The notes under the pieces: generated by a model
Databases searched by the model: none
The model's input: the letters and a program-made list of their open reading frames with translations, nothing else
Told to the model about the DNA's origin: nothing
Shown: positions 6,015-6,377 of the stretch, piece by piece
Layout: each line of letters opens with the position of its first letter
How positions within the stretch are numbered: position 1 is the first letter of the stretch
Origin: Bacteriovoracaceae bacterium UBA2394
Lineage (GTDB): Bacteria > Bdellovibrionota > UBA2394
Length of the DNA stretch: 6,377 nucleotides
Direction: 5' to 3'
NCBI GenBank assembly: GCA_002343335.1
Contig: DDSI01000017.1
Coordinates: 1 to 6,377, forward strand
Program-made: the position numbers and the translations under genes

Positions 6015-6302
6015 ATGCGATCATTCGCTTGGAAACTTTTAGCTCTCACACTTTTCTCGATGCCCGTTTACGCGGTGTCCGCTAAATCCATTTCTCACGA
6101 AGCGATCGATCACTTTGTTCGCGCAGCGATGCGGGGCGATCGAGCGATTGTGGAAATTTATTTGAACGCTGGCGTGAGTCCAAACGCTCGCAACACAAAG
6201 GGCTACACCGCTCTTCAAATTGCCGAGGCTTTTGGCCAAGCCGACATGGTGGAATTTTTGTTGAGCAAAGGCGCCAAAACGGACACCCCGAAGAGCAACT
6301 GA
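6015..6302 (+). CDS. Small secreted ankyrin-repeat protein
   Basis: A 95-residue protein with a clear Sec signal peptide: M-R-S-F-A-W-K, a hydrophobic core L-L-A-L-T-L-F, then V-Y-A-V-S-A with cleavage likely near residue 20-23. The mature part of about 72 residues is roughly two ankyrin repeats: 'AIDHFVRAAMRGDRAIVEIY' with L-N-A-G-V-S-P-N-A-R, then K-G-Y-T-A-L-Q-I-A-E-A-F-G-Q-A-D-M-V-E-F-L-L-S-K-G-A. The T-A-L-x-x-A-x-x-x-x-x-x-x-V-x-x-L-L-x-x-G-A pattern is diagnostic. Ankyrin repeats bind proteins, so this is probably a small periplasmic binding or inhibitor protein; some periplasmic ankyrin proteins are linked to catalase or oxidative stress, but nothing here shows that. Two repeats is at the low end for a stable fold. 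The start is supported by GAGGA at 6004-6008, and transcription by the sigma-54 promoter just upstream, suggesting expression only under conditions with a specific activator. A hairpin follows at the stop codon. Confidence 0.88.
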   Translation: MRSFAWKLLALTLFSMPVYAVSAKSISHEAIDHFVRAAMRGDRAIVEIYLNAGVSPNARNTKGYTALQIAEAFGQADMVEFLLSKGAKTDTPKSN

Positions 6303-6324
6303 TCCCGCACCTTTCTGCGGGGTC
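6301..6324 (+). terminator. GC-rich hairpin at the end of the ankyrin gene, possible terminator
   Basis: GATCCCGCA (6301-6309) pairs with TGCGGGGTC (6316-6324) in a 9-bp stem with one G-T wobble and a six-base loop (CCTTTC). It starts inside the TGA stop codon of the ankyrin gene, a common position for terminators. No T-run follows, so it is not a canonical intrinsic terminator; it could stabilise the 3' end of the transcript or aid termination in another way. Confidence 0.45.
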
Positions 6325-6373
6325 GGGCATCCCTGCCTATGAATTGCTTTGCGTACCTGGTTGCCCCGTCCCC
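6319..6373. repeat. Imperfect long inverted repeat, alternative to the preceding hairpin
   Basis: GGGGTCGGGCA (6319-6329) pairs with TGCCCCGTCCCC (6362-6373), with one T-T mismatch and one bulged C, around a 32-base loop. The GGGGTC at 6319-6324 is also the 3' arm of the hairpin at 6301-6324, so the two structures cannot form together. The block is visibly more GC-rich than the rest of the window and no reading frame in it is supported. It could be a terminator region, a REP-like dispersed element, or the start of a leader for a gene beyond the window. Confidence 0.35.
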
Positions 6374-6377
6374 GAGC

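Noticed and set aside
6082..6330. Minus-strand frame across the ankyrin gene and its terminator
   Set aside because: It is antisense to a gene with signal peptide and ankyrin repeats, and runs through a hairpin; no family features.

Overview
The window looks like chromosomal DNA of a Gram-negative, delta-proteobacterium-like organism. A member of the Bdellovibrionota is my best guess: a tad/Flp-pilus gene end is followed by DUF192 and FHA genes, there is a sigma-54 promoter, and a small exported ankyrin protein is present. The taxonomic call is inference from gene content and style, not from a marker gene.

Region 1 (1-5326, + strand) is one compact transcription unit. It begins with the last 33 codons of a TadC-like inner-membrane platform protein. 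A DUF192 protein follows, overlapping the tadC stop by an ATGA junction. Then come three consecutive FHA-domain membrane proteins of 514, 320 and 765 residues. Four of the five genes overlap their neighbour by 1-4 bases, and the only gap is 49 bases, before the second FHA gene. All three FHA domains keep the phosphothreonine-binding residues (GR, SRxH, NG) and each is joined to at least one membrane span. The first continues into an extracytoplasmic cysteine-containing region, a HAMP-like segment and a PAS-like domain, but has no kinase or cyclase output. The second and third share a D-Q-x-K-R-R juxtamembrane motif and carry TPR-like helical repeats outside the membrane. I infer that they form a cytoplasm-to-periplasm scaffold or sensor complex for the Tad machine. 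No Ser/Thr kinase or phosphatase is visible in the window.

Region 2 (5327-5563) is a short AT-rich stretch. On the minus strand it holds a 49-codon gene for a VapB-like ribbon-helix-helix antitoxin with no toxin gene beside it. It converges on the FHA operon and diverges from the next gene.

Region 3 (5564-6377, + strand) holds an unrecognised basic 130-residue protein and then a close match to a sigma-54 -24/-12 promoter. That promoter drives a 95-residue secreted protein made of about two ankyrin repeats. The window ends in a GC-rich block able to form two mutually exclusive hairpins.
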